Both the position numbers and the translations under genes were made by a program. The notes below the pieces were generated by a model that was given only the letters and a program-made list of their open reading frames with translations, did no database searches and was not told the DNA's origin. Positions 42,157-51,653 of a DNA stretch of 64,000 nucleotides are shown in pieces (within the stretch, counting starts at the first letter, position 1; each line of letters begins with the position of its first letter). Source of the stretch: Gymnothorax reevesii (taxonomy: Eukaryota; Chordata; Actinopteri; Anguilliformes; Muraenidae); the NCBI GenBank assembly GCA_029721435.1, contig CM056582.1, forward strand, positions 36,104,611 to 36,168,610, written 5' to 3'.

Positions 42157-43325
42157 ATGGATGATTTTTTGGCATTACCAACCGTAGAGGTTTTGAAGTC
42201 TTTTAAAGACAGAACTGCTCGAAATGTGCAGACATTTAGAGCTGACAGAGGTAAAACCAGCCATGCGAAAAGCAAGACTGGCTAGAGAGATTGTTGAATG
42301 TTACATTGATGAAAATGTGTTTGCACCAGGAGATCTGGAACAGTTTCCAGTGGAAAATCCAAATATAGAAATGGAACTTAAATGAAAAATGCCAGAGATT
42401 GAAAGGGAGAAAAAAGAAAAAGAAAGAGAGTTTGAGTTAGAGAAATTAGCTAGACAGAGAGATTTCGATTTAGAGAAATTCGATAGGGAAGAAAGGCTCC
42501 AAATGGAGCTACTAAAAATAAAAATAAAAGCTGAAAACAAATTTCAGGCAAGCCAGGAGGTAAAACTGGTGCCTTCATTTGTAGAAAAGGATGTTGACAA
42601 CTATTTCCATTGTTTTGAAAAGGTAGTAAAGAGTTGCCAGTGGCCAAAGGAACACTGGCCTCTGATGTTGCAGAATGTCCTCAAGGGTAAAGCTCAACAA
42701 GCCTATTCGGCTTTGTCTGCAGATGATTCCTCTGACTATGAGGTTGTCAAAAAGGTTATTTTGAGAGTTTATGAGTTTACACGTGGCTTACCGACAGAAA
42801 TTCAGAGGTCTGAAGAAATCTGACAATCAGACTTATGTGGAATTTGCTAATGAGAAGAAGGTTTACTTTGAGGGCTGGTGTACTTCTATGGAGGTCAAGG
42901 ATGATTTCAACTCACTAAAAGAGATGGTGTTAGTTGAATAATTCAAGAACTGTGTTAAAGATGATATTAAGACCTACCTTAATGAGAAGCAAGCACTGAA
43001 TTTGCAATCAGCTGCCAAATTTGCAGACGAATATGTTCTCACACATACGTCCAAATTTCAGTCTAGCAGTAACAAAAGATGGTCCCAATTTCAGAAAAAA
43101 GGTAAGGGTGATACCCAAGATTCCTCACTCAAAGACAAATCTGGTGATGTAGCTCAGAAATCCAGTCACAGGTCTGATCAAAGTGTGAAAGCTGACAGTG
43201 ACAAAAGTGGTCTAGTTTGCGGTTATTGCAAGAAATCTGGTCATGTTACAACTAAGGATACCAAACCAAATGCCTTTGTGAAAACAAGGTTAGAAACCCC
43301 AGTAGTAGATGACCAATTAGCTTAA
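42157..43325 (+). pseudogene. Gmr1-like gag region (broken)
   Basis: Starts MDDFLALPTVEVLKSFK at 42157, just after an acceptor-like TTGACAG. After a stop comes a long charged coiled coil (42389-42530, repeated E/K/R with leucines), then FHCFEKVV, MLQNVLKGKAQQAYSALS, a capsid-type segment. A further frame (43002-43325) includes SAAKFADEYVLTH and a zinc knuckle CGYCKKSGH (43218-43244), whose last Cys is missing. At least three frames are used and stops separate them. Gag would form the particle and bind the RNA. Confidence 0.8.
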
Positions 43326-43679
43326 TTGCCTGCTCCTTGTGGGGCTAAGAAGCCAGATACTGCTGACTTTGTGAGGGAGGAATTTCTTCCTTTTGTGTCG
43401 GAGGGATTTGTGGCTCTGAATGGGCGTTCTACTCCTGTCCCCATGTGTACCCTGGGGGATGCCGGAGCTTCTCGGTCACTTTTGTTGGTGGACTCCTTGG
43501 AGTTGAGTGATGAGACCGCTTCTGGGGATTTCATACTTGTACAAGGTATTGAAGGGAGGACTGTATCTGTACCCCCGCACTCTGTATTCTTGAAGTCAGA
43601 TTTAGTTACAGGACAGGTAAAGGTGGGGCCTTTTGTCAAGTCTACCTGTCAAGGGTGTTTCTCTGTTGCTAGGCAATGA
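43326..43679 (+). pseudogene. Gmr1-like retropepsin region
   Basis: An open stretch with VPMCTLGDAGASRSLLLVDS; the D-A-G at 43458-43466 sits where retropepsins have the active D-T/S-G-A, followed by SLL. It follows the gag remnant directly after a stop. The DAG form is unusual and may be a mutation. The protease would process the polyprotein. Confidence 0.75.
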
Positions 43680-43859
43680 CCTGGATGGGGGCAATGTAGT
43701 TCCCTCTGTTCATCCTACTTCACAGCCGAGCACTGAAGATGGCAATTAAGACCCATCTCTGTATCCTTCCTGTGCAGTGACCCGTGCTATGGCCAGAAGG
43801 CTCAAGAAGAAAATGATGTGGTGCCGTCCAGCACATTGAATTGTCATGCCTGAGGTGGT

Positions 43860-45060
43860 TTGCCTCATGACTCGGTTCGGCCTACTATGGTTTCTCCGTT
43901 TGAGGACTTATCAGATACTTTTATCAGTTCTCTGTTCAGCCAGCCAGATGGGTCTGGTGATTCTGATGTGTTTGGGGACTTGTCTCTGCTCCTTAATCAA
44001 CTGCTTTCTGGACAAACTACTGATCCTGAAATTTGTGTACTAAAGAGGAGAGCCTTTCCTGATAATATCCAACTGGAACTGCGTCTATTTTTTTATCTCA
44101 TGGATGGAGTGTTGATGTCGAAGTGGCGCTCTCCTGATATCCCTGCCAATGCAGATTGGGCAGTGGTTAAGCAAGTTGTTGTTCCGAAGGTCTACAGGAA
44201 TGAGATCTTAACAATGGCTCATAGTTTATCTTTAGGAGGTCATCTTGGTGTTAACAAAACAGTTGATAAGATCATGAAACACTTCTTCTGGCCTGGACTT
44301 TGGAAAGATGTTTCCAACTTCTGCAAAACCTGTCATACTTGTCGGGTAGTTGGAAAACACCAGTTAGACCCACCTGTAGCTCCATTGCAGCCTATCCCAG
44401 CATTTGGGGAGCCCTTCTCCAAGGTCATTGTTTATTATGTTGGTCCATTACCCAAGACTAGATCTGGAAATCAGTACTTGTTGACAAGCATGTGTGCATC
44501 TACCAGATTCCCTGAAGCCATACCTCTACGCAACATCAAGGCAACTGCAATCTCGATGGCTTTGATAAAGTTCTTCACGTTGTTTGGCCTTCCCAGGGAA
44601 ATTTAGTCTGACCAAGGTGGCAATTTCACTTCTGGGTTGTTTCAGCAGGTAGTGTATGGACTAGGTGCGTAGCAGATTCTTTCTAGTGCGTATCATCCGG
44701 AGAGTCAGGGTGCCCTAGAGCGGTTTCATTCCACAATTAAGACAATGATGAGGACTTATTGTTATGATTATGAGAAAGACTGGGAAAAAGGTGTTCATTT
44801 GCTGTTGTTTGCTGCCAGAGAAGCAGTGCAGGAGTCGACTGGATTCAGTCCATTTGAGCTTGTGTTTGACCATGAAGTGAGAGGACCTTTGCTATTGTTG
44901 AGTGAACAATAGCAAGAGAAAAAACCGCATATCAGTCTGTTAGACTATGTTAGCAAGTTCAAGGAAAGACTGCGTGCAGCTTGTGACCTAGCCAATGAGA
45001 ACTTGAAATCAAGTCAGGGAAAAATGAAAACTTGGTATGATCATATGGCTAGAGGCCTTA
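43860..45060 (+). pseudogene. Gmr1-like integrase (broken, first catalytic Asp lost)
   Basis: An open frame to 44606 carries the zinc finger (HSLSLGGHLGVNKT ... FCKTCHTC, the HHCC pattern) and the start of the DDE core. The position of the first catalytic Asp reads Tyr (TAT, 44433-44435, in the VIVYYVGP context). A TAG at 44605-44607 interrupts before SDQGGNF, which holds the second Asp; the Glu is in QGALERFH near 44712-44735. More stops follow at 44671 and 44910. The integrase would insert the element into host DNA. Confidence 0.88.
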
Positions 45061-45414
45061 GAGTTTAAACTAGGTGACAAGGTCCTTGTGTTGTTTCCCT
45101 AGCAGTCCAATCCATTGCAGGCTAGATTTTATGGTCCTTATGAAATTCTAACAAAACTCAATGATCTCAATTACATTGTGAAGACTCCAGATATGAGAAA
45201 GCCAAAACAAATGTGTCACATTAACATGCTGAAGCCTTATCATGAGAGAAACACTAGGGTTGCAGCTATCACTTCAGATCCTCCTATGCCCGCGACTTGT
45301 GAAGATGAGGGGGAGTTTCAAGATGATCAACCGAGAATTAAAGCTGAAGTTCTTTCATGCAAATTGTCAAATTCTGAAGTATTGCAGAATCTTGATGTAA
45401 AACTCCAGCACTAA
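45061..45414 (+). pseudogene. Gmr1-like integrase C-terminal domain
   Basis: An open frame with FYGPYEILTKLNDLNYIVKT and MCHINMLKPYHER, matching the GPY/F module and the HxNxLKPY(H/Y) phrase that closes gypsy-type integrases. The tail is acidic. It lies immediately before the reverse transcriptase, which confirms the unusual order. Confidence 0.85.
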
Positions 45415-45439
45415 GAACCCTCACAGAAAGATCAGTTTG

Positions 45440-46145
45440 AGAGCTTGGTCAAGAAATATAAAGATCTATTTCCTGATGTTCCAAAGAGAGTTTCTATAGC
45501 TTCTCATGATGTAGATGTTGGTGATGCCAAACCAATAAAACAGCCTCCGTACCGGATTAATTCTGAAAAGAGAATGATAGCGAGAAAGAGGTTGAGTACA
45601 TGTTAGAACATGATATTATCAGACCCTCCAACTCAGATTGGAATTCACCCTGTGTGCTAGTTCCAAAACCTGATGGAAGTACTAGATTCTGTACAGATTA
45701 TCGCAAAGTCAATGCTGTAACTAGAACTGATGTGTTCCAAATACCTAGGATTGATGATTGTATCAATAGAGAAGGGCAATTAAAGTTTCTGACCAAGATT
45801 GATTTATTGAAGGGTTATTGGTGTGTGCCTTTAACTGAGAGGGCCGAGAGCATCTCTGCTTTTGCCACACCATCTGGGTTGTACCAGTATGAAGTCCTAC
45901 CCTTTGGCATAAAAAATGCCCCAGCCACGTTCCGAAGGATGATACAGTCTACAATCGCTAGATTGCCACACACGGGTGTGTACATCGACGACCTGATCAC
46001 ATGGAGTGACTCCTGGGAAGAAAATCTGAAAGATGTAGAGACGTTGTTCCAGCGCCTGACCCAGGCTAACCTGACTGTTAACCTAAACAAGAGTGACTTT
46101 GGTTGTGCTGCTGTCACATATTTTGGCTACGTCATAGACTAGGGT
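45440..46145 (+). pseudogene. Gmr1-like reverse transcriptase (frameshift and stop)
   Basis: Similarity starts near FESLVKKYKDLFPDVP and PPYRI (45440-45560). A one-base frameshift near 45575-45590 precedes the open frame 45600-46142. This holds WNSPCVLVPKPDGSTRFCTD, YRKVNAVT, KIDLLKGYW, VLPFGIKNAPATFRRMIQ, the catalytic VYIDDLI (YIDD, 45981-45992), and NKSDFG. All major blocks are of Ty3/gypsy type. The frame ends with TAG directly after FGYVID. Confidence 0.92.
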
Positions 46146-46735
46146 AAGGTGGCACCCATAAATGCTAAATTCCAAGCCATCATGGACTTTCCAGTTTCTG
46201 ACAACAAAAAGGGTTTGCGCCGCTTCCTTGGACTGATCGGGTACTACCGCAATTTCTGCAAGAACTTTGCTGCGATTGCTCTCAGTCTCACCAACCAACT
46301 GAAGAAAGGCGTAAAGTTCACTTGGGATGAAGCATGCCAAAGAGCCCTCGATCGCCTGCACTCTCTGCTGTGTCACTTCCCCGTGCTAAAATCTCCTGAC
46401 TTCAACAAACCATTCTCCATTGCGGTCGATGCTAGCGACTAAGCTTGTGGATCTGTGCTCCAACAGAGAAGTGACTCTGATGACATCGAGCATCCCGTGG
46501 CATACTTCTCCAGGAGGTTCAATTGCCACCAAAAGAACTATTCCACAATTTAGAAGGAGCTGTTGGCTCTGGTTCTATCCTTACAACACTTTGAGGTTTA
46601 TGTTCGTACAGGGCAAAAGCCAATGATTGTGTACACTGACCACAATCCGTTAATGTTTTTGAGTAAGATGAAAAATAAGAATCGGAGATTGTCGAATTGG
46701 AGTTTGATTTGACTGGAGTTTGAGAGAATATCTCT
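46146..46735 (+). pseudogene. Gmr1-like RNase H region
   Basis: Continues the RT with LRRFLGLIGYYRNFCKNFA, FTWDEACQRALDRLH, then AVDASD (first RNase H Asp), a TAA at 46441, VAYFSRRFN, a TAG at 46552, EVYVRTGQKP and YTDHNPL. Typical gypsy RNase H with two stops. Similarity ends at about 46735. Confidence 0.85.
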
Positions 46736-46740
46736 TTATT

Positions 46741-46847
46741 TGAGAGAAATGTTAATATTGTGTGTCTGGAATGAATTTTAGATCTTTGAGTCCATCTCAT
46801 GACAAATGGGAGCAAAAACAAAAGTGTTGCGTTTATATTTTTGTTGA

Positions 46848-46849
<2 letters not shown>
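46741..46849. mobile_element. Tc1-B family terminal fragment
   Basis: About 110 bp matching the right end of Tc1-B, from GAGAAATGTTAATATTGTGT to TTTTTGTTGAGTG, followed by TA. It lies between the RNase H remnant and a TA microsatellite and marks the 3' break of the gypsy body. Confidence 0.9.

Positions 46850-46892
<43 letters not shown>
46850..46892. repeat. TA microsatellite
   Basis: About 18 TA repeats directly at the end of the Tc1-B fragment, probably expanded from its TA target. Confidence 0.9.
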
Positions 46893-46894
<2 letters not shown>

Positions 46895-46982
46895 TGTATG
46901 TAAGTGTCTACTTAACCATTATTGTATTGAAAAGAAAAATTTTGCCTTAATGAGTCAAACTTTTTCCCTTTTGGAATGGAGG

Positions 46983-47442
46983 TGTAATGCGAATAGAAGC
47001 CACTAGATGGCAGTATTGACCTTTTCTTTTGTTAAGCCCTGACTGGAGCTAGGTTTGGACATGTCCTGGGTATGTCTGAGATGGAAAGTCCCAGAGAATT
47101 AAAAAAAAAAAGTCTAAAAGGTGGGAGGGGTCTGTAAAAGAGTATATAAAGAGGAAAATTGAGAGAGTGAAGTAGTAGGAGAAATTGCAAGGAGAAGGAT
47201 ACATTTGACCAGACCTGTCACTGTTTTCAAGACCTGTGAAGCTTTTTGTGGATTTTTGCCTGTGTTGGAGCATTTTCCTCACCCGGAACATCACCAAGCA
47301 ACCCAACCAAAGGGACTGTAAATATTTTTTTTCTTGTATATATCAATCTTGGTCAGTAGAGTTGATAGTACATTAATTAAAAGTCTACGTTGAAGTTTAA
47401 AAATTGTGTCTGTCATCCCTGGCTGTTGTAAATATCATAACA
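46983..47442 (+). mobile_element. LTR with downstream primer-binding-site-like sequence
   Basis: A 460-bp unit starting TGTAATG and ending CATAACA, a 7-bp inverted terminal match with one mismatch. Inside are a TATATAA box (47144-47150), a G/A-rich transcribed region and an ATTAAA signal (about 47375). Directly after it comes AATTGGGGCCATAACACGGG, in the position of a primer-binding site, so it looks like a 5' LTR. Immediately before it, TTTTGGAATGGAGG could be a purine tract of a 3' LTR. It lies about 240 bp beyond the gypsy body and may belong to that or to another element. Confidence 0.65.
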
Positions 47443-47461
47443 AATTGGGGCCATAACACGG

Positions 47462-50400
47462 GTTAAAGGTATGACTGCAGGAGGAGTCTACAGGGGTGAG
47501 GAGTTGAGTCACCTGTCTCTATTAAGGTTAATGATATGACTGCAGGTGAAGCATACAGGGGTGATTAGTTGAGACCCTGTCTCTTTAGGATTAACAATAT
47601 GACTATAGGGGAAGAGTACAGGAGTGATGAGTTTAGACGCCTGTTTCTATTACGGTTAATGATACAACTGCAGGGGGAGTGTACAGGAGTGATGAGTTGA
47701 GTCACCTGTCTCTATTAGGGTCAACGATATGACTGCAGGAGGAGTGTACAGGGGTGATGAGTCGAGACACCTGTCTGCATTACAGTTAATGATATGACTA
47801 CAGGGGGAGGGTACAGGGGTGAGGAGTTGAGTCACTTGTCTCTATTAGGGTTAATGATATGACTGTAGGAGGAATGTACTGGGGTGATGAGTTGAGACAC
47901 CTGTCTCTATCAAGGTTAATCATATGACTGCAGGAGGAGTGTACAGGGGTGAGGAGTTGAATCACCTGTCTCTATTAGGGTTAATGATATGACTGCAAGA
48001 GGAATGTACTGGGGTGATGAGTTGAGACACCTGTCTCTATTTCAGTTAATGATATGACTGCAAAAGGACTGTACAGGGGTGAGGAGTTGAGAGAACTGTC
48101 TCTATTAGGGTTAACAATATGACTGCAGGAGGAGGGTACAGGGGTGATGATTCGAGACACCTGTCTGTATTATAGTTAATGATAGGACTGCAGGAGGAGT
48201 ATAAATGGGTGATGACTTGAAACACCGATTTCGATTAGGGCTAATGACATTGACTGCAGCAATAGTGTACAGGGGTGATGAGTTGAGACATCTGTCTCTA
48301 TTAGGGTTAATGATATGACTGCAGGAGGAGCATACAGGGGTGAGAAGTTGAGTCACCTGTCACTATTAGGGTTAATGATATGATTGTAGGAGGAGCGTAC
48401 AGTGGTGAGGAGTTATGTCACCTGTCTGTATTTGACTTAATGATATAACTGCAATGGGTGTACAGGACATGAGTTGAGTCACCTGTCTGTTTTAGGGTTA
48501 AAGATATGGCTGCAGGAGGAGTGTCCTCGGGTGATGAGTTGAGACACCTGTCTCTATTAGGGTTAATTATAGGACTGCAGGGGATGAGTAAAGGGGTGAT
48601 GAGTTGAGATGCCTTTCTCTATTACGGTTAATGATATGACTGCAGGAGGAGCGTTCAGGGGCCATGAGTTGCATCACATGTTTCTATTTGGGTTAAGGAT
48701 ATGACTGTAGGAGGAGTGTGCAAGGGTGATGAGTTGAGACACCTGTTTCTATTAGGTTTAATGATATGACTGCTGGAGGAGTGTACAGGGGTGATGAGTT
48801 GAGACACACGTTTCTATTAATGTTAATGATATGACTGCAGGGGGAGTGTGCAGTGGTGAGGAGTTCAGTCATTTGCCTCTATAAGGGTTAATGGTATGAC
48901 TGCAGTTGGAGTGAACAGGGGTGATTAGTTGAGACGCCTGTCTCAATTAGGGTTAATGATATGACTGCAGGGGGAAGTGTACAGGAGTGGTGAGTTGAGG
49001 TACCTGTCTCTATTAGGGTTAAGGATATGACTGCAGCAGGAGTGTACAGGGCTGATGAGTTGAGACACCGGTCTCTATTAGGGTTAATAATATGACTGCA
49101 GGGGGAATGTACTAGGGTGATGAGTTGAGAGACCTATCTCGATTCGGGCTAATGATATTGACTGCAGCGAAAGTATACAGGGGTAAGGAGTTGAGTCACA
49201 TGTCTGTTTTTGGGTTAATGATATGACTTCAGGAGATGTTCAGGGGTGACGAGTTGATGATATGACTGCAGGGTGAGCTAACAGGAGTGATGAGTTGAGT
49301 CACTTGTCTCTAGTAGGGCTAATGATATGACTGCAGAAGGAGTGTGCAGAGGTGATGAGTTGAGTGACTTGTTTCTATTAGGGTTAATGATATGACTGCA
49401 GTTGGAGTGAACAGGGGTGATGAGTTGAGACGCCTGTCTCTATTAGGGTTAATGATATGACTGCAGGGGCAGCGTGCAGGAGTGGTGAGTTGCATTACCT
49501 GTCTCTATTAATGTTAAGGATATGACTGAAGCAGGAGTGTACAGGGCTGACGAGTTGAGACACCTGTCTCAATTAGGGTTAATGGCATGACTGCAGGAGG
49601 AGTGCATAGGGGTGATGATTTTTGACTCCTGTTTCTATTTGGGTAAATGATATGACTGCAGGGGGAGTGTACAGGGGTGATGAGTTGAGACACCTGTCTC
49701 TATTAGGGTTAATAATATGACTGCAGGAGCAGTGTACAGGGGCGATGAGTTGAGCCATCTGTCTATTTTTGGGTTAATGATATGACCGCAGGAGGAGTGT
49801 ACAGGGGTGAGAAGTTGAGTCACTTGTCTCTATTAGGGTTAATGATATGACTGCAGGAGGAGTGTACAGGGGCGATGAGTTGAGACACACGTTTCTATTA
49901 ATGTTAATGATATGACTGCAGGGGGAGTGTGCAGTGGTGAGGAGTTCAGTCATTTGCCTCTATAAGGGTTAATGGTATGACTGCAGTTGGGGTGATTAGT
50001 TGAGACGCCTGTCTCAATTAGGGTTAATGATATGACTGCAGGGGGAGTGTACAGGAGTGGTGAGTTGAGGTACCTGTCTCTATTAGAGTTAAGGATATGA
50101 CGGCAGCAGGAGCGTACAGGGCTGATGAGTTGAGACACCGGTCTCTATTAGGGTTAATGGCATAACTGCAAGAGGAGCGCGTAGGGGTGATGATTTTTGA
50201 CACCTGTCTCTATTTGGGTTAATGATATGACTGCAGGAGGAATGTACAGGGGTGAGGTGTTGAGTCACCTGTATCTATTAGGGTTAATGACATGACTGCA
50301 GCAGAAGTGTACAGTGGTGAGGAGTTGTGTCAGCTTTCTGTATTAGAGTTAATGATATGACTGCAGGGGGAGCGTACAGGGGTGATGAGTTGAAACACCT

Positions 50401-51653
50401 ATTTCTATTAGGGTTAATGATATAACTGCAGCAAGAATGAACAGGGCTGATGAGCTGAGACACCTGTCTCAATTAGGGTAAATGATATGACTGCAGAAGG
50501 ACTGTACAGGGGTGAGGAGATGAGTCTTATGTCTCCATTAGGGCGAATGATACAACTGCTGGCTAGTGTACAGGGGTGATGAGTTGAGACACCCGTTTCT
50601 ATTAAGATTAAGGATATGACTGCACAGGGGTGATGAGTTGAGGCACCTGTCTCTATTACTGTCAATGATATGACTGCAGGAGGAGATTAAAGGGGTGAGG
50701 AGTTGAGACACCTGTCTCTATTAGGGTTAATGAAATGACTGCAGGGGGAGTGCACAGGAGTGGTGAGTTGAGTTACCTGTCTCTATTAGAGTTAAGGATA
50801 TGAGTGCAGCAGGAGTGTACAATGCTGATGAGTTGAGACACTGGTCTCTATTGGGGTTAATGGCATGACTGCAGGAGGAGTGCGCAGGGGTGATGATTTT
50901 TGCCACCTGTCTCTATTAGGGTTAATGATATGACTGCAGGAGGAGAGCACAGGAGTGATGGGTTGAGACACCTTTCTCTATAAGGGTTAATGATATGACT
51001 GCACGAGAAGTGTGCAGGGGTGAGGAGTTGAGAGACCTGTCTCTATTAGGGTTAATGATATGACTGCAGGAGCAGTGTACAGGGGAGAGGAGTCGAGAGA
51101 CCTGTCTATATTAGGGTTAATGATATGACTGCAGGAGCAGTGTACAGGGGAGAGGAGTCGAGAGACCTGTCTATATTAGGGTTAATGATACGACTGCAGG
51201 AGGAATGTACAGGGGTGAGGTGTTGAGTCACCTCTCTCTTTTAGGGTTACTGACATGACTGCAGGAGAAATGTACAGTGGTGAGGAGTTGTGTCAGCTGT
51301 TTGTATTAGAGTTAATGATATGACTGCAGGGGGACCGTACAGGGGTGATGAGTTGAAACACCTATTTCTATTAGGGTTAATGATATGACTGCAGGAGGAG
51401 ATTACAGGGGTGAGGAGTTGAGTCACCTGTCTCTATTAGGGTGAATGATATAACTGCAGGGGGAGTGTACAGGGGCGAGGACTTGAGTAACTCATCTCAA
51501 TTAGGGTGAATGATATGACTGCAGGAGGAGCATACAGGGGTGAGGAGTTGAGTCACCTGTTTATATTAGGATTAATGACATGACTGCAAGGGGAGTGTAC
51601 AGGGGTGATGAGTTGAGTCACCTTTCTGTATTAGGGTTAATGTCATGACTGCG
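47462..51653. repeat. 65-bp satellite array, about 64 copies
   Basis: A 4.2-kb tandem array of a unit of about 65 bp. Typical pieces are GGGTTAATGATATGACTGCA, GGAGGAGTGTACAGGGGTGA, TGAGTTGAGACACCTGTCTC and TATTAG. Most units hold a CTGCAG site. Units vary by substitutions and small indels. Blocks of several units are themselves repeated about 1,080 bp apart (48799-49085 with 49878-50155), and two adjacent units at 51050-51179 are identical. The period is not a multiple of three; frames inside are accidental. The array starts about 20 bp after the LTR's primer-site-like sequence. Confidence 0.96.

Larger units (their letters stand above)
42157..46740 (+). mobile_element. Gmr1-like Ty3/gypsy retrotransposon (integrase before RT)
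   Basis: A plus-strand LTR retrotransposon body. Domains in order: gag with coiled coil and zinc knuckle, aspartic protease, integrase (zinc finger and DDE core), reverse transcriptase, RNase H. The reverse transcriptase is of the Ty3/gypsy type, but the integrase precedes it, as in Ty1/copia. This combination is known from the Gmr1 element of cod and relatives. Many stops and frameshifts show the copy is dead. The 3' part is cut at about 46740, where a Tc1-B remnant begins. LTR ownership is uncertain. Confidence 0.88.

Noticed and set aside
48111..50665. Several 62-83-residue minus-strand frames rich in PVHSSCSHIINP-like repeats
   Set aside because: They are translations of the 65-bp satellite. 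The period is not a multiple of three and each frame ends quickly.
47462..51653. Regular short repeats resembling a CRISPR array
   Set aside because: Units are contiguous and degenerate with no unique spacers, the period is a simple 65-bp tandem, and the surroundings are eukaryotic transposons. It is a satellite.
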